Shown here one piece after another: positions 63,775-64,000 of a DNA stretch of 64,000 bases. The translations under genes and the position numbers were made by a program. This DNA is from Mycolicibacterium mengxianglii (lineage in GTDB: Bacteria; Actinomycetota; Actinomycetes; Mycobacteriales; Mycobacteriaceae), in the NCBI RefSeq assembly GCF_015710575.1, contig NZ_CP065373.1:930001-994000 (forward strand), in the 5' to 3' direction. The notes under the pieces were generated by a model. The model was not told the DNA's origin, did not search any database, and saw only the letters and a program-made list of their open reading frames with translations. Each line of letters starts with the position of its first letter. Position 1 is the first letter of the stretch.

Positions 63775-64000
63775 CGCAGATTCTCACCGAGGTTCGCGCG
63801 CACTTGCGCGGCCACTTCGCCGCAGCCGGTATCACCGCAGAACCGGACTCGGCCAGCGTGACGTTCCTCGGGGTGGAACGGATCGAGGTCCTGCGCTTCG
63901 GTCCCGATCCCGATGGCGTGATCCATTACGTATCGCTGGGATGTTCGCGACACCCGATGGGTGATCCCAGCGAACTGGCCGCAGACCCGTTGCACGGGCC
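63771..64000 (+). CDS. SUFU-like (suppressor-of-fused domain) protein, 3' partial
   Basis: The GTG overlaps the sugC stop by 4 bp and the frame stays open to the window end (about 76 codons). The visible part contains ASVTFLGVERIEVLRFGP and IHYVSLGCSRHPMGDPSEL, which resembles bacterial suppressor-of-fused domain proteins. Coupling to the trehalose importer is striking. It takes the place held by corA in M. tuberculosis. Family assignment is moderate since only the N-terminal part is seen. Confidence 0.6.
   Translation, partial: MTQILTEVRAHLRGHFAAAGITAEPDSASVTFLGVERIEVLRFGPDPDGVIHYVSLGCSRHPMGDPSELAADPLHG

Overview
The window is high-GC actinobacterial DNA from a Mycolicibacterium-type (rapid-growing) mycobacterium. 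This rests on the gene set and order (pimE, mutT2, typA, lpqW, mshB, fbiC, fdxC, dapC, pruA/B/C, fadD36, dapD/E, fadD6, folP2, gpgS, tagA, glgM/glgC, the Rv1217c-Rv1219c-type efflux locus, sigE-rseA-htrA-tatB, mrp, lpqY-sugABC). That order follows the M. tuberculosis Rv1159-Rv1238 segment as I remember it. Two genes are cut by the window edges: pimE at the left and a SUFU-like gene at the right. I see no tRNA, rRNA, CRISPR array, prophage or insertion sequence.

Layout. 1-7.8 kb: phosphatidylinositol-mannoside genes (pimE, lpqW) around phhB, mutT2, a secreted PE-PPE-domain hydrolase, two small metal-binding-type proteins and typA; narGHJI, which lies between mutT2 and typA in M. tuberculosis, is absent. 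7.9-15.4 kb: two large exported low-complexity proteins flank mshB, a 35-codon ORF and an Rv1171-type membrane protein. 15.6-25 kb: F420 synthesis (fbiC), a YceI protein behind a double operator, ferredoxin and dapC, and the proline-catabolic genes with their PucR regulator. 25-34 kb: Nudix, acyl-CoA synthetases, the succinylase branch of lysine/DAP synthesis, and a LOG protein. 34-40 kb: folP2-gpgS, tagA, a DUF3117 protein and the divergent glgM/glgC pair. 40-44 kb: an efflux ABC operon with its TetR repressor. 44-48 kb: a PGRS-like Gly-rich exported protein and two methyltransferases. 48.4-51.8 kb: the extracytoplasmic stress module sigE-rseA-htrA-tatB. 51.8-59 kb: mrp, a lytic transglycosylase, DUF1003 and PRC/MgtE_N/CBS proteins, a CitE-like lyase and small membrane proteins. 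59.3-64 kb: the trehalose importer lpqY-sugA-sugB-sugC, followed by the start of a SUFU-like gene.

Common themes. Cell-envelope and glucan metabolism recur (PIMs, glucosylglycerate, maltose-1-phosphate/alpha-glucan, trehalose recycling, DAP), as do envelope stress and secretion. The least explained part is a set of four exported low-complexity proteins (ends at 1603, 7871, 13751 and 45819) that share Ser/Asp/Lys-rich C-terminal tails. Two of them have long leader regions carrying a TTCTCAGG direct-repeat motif that also occurs upstream of sigE and resembles MprA boxes. Other well-supported regulatory signals are the YceI double operator, the PruC-type and TetR-type palindromes, and several strong hairpin terminators.
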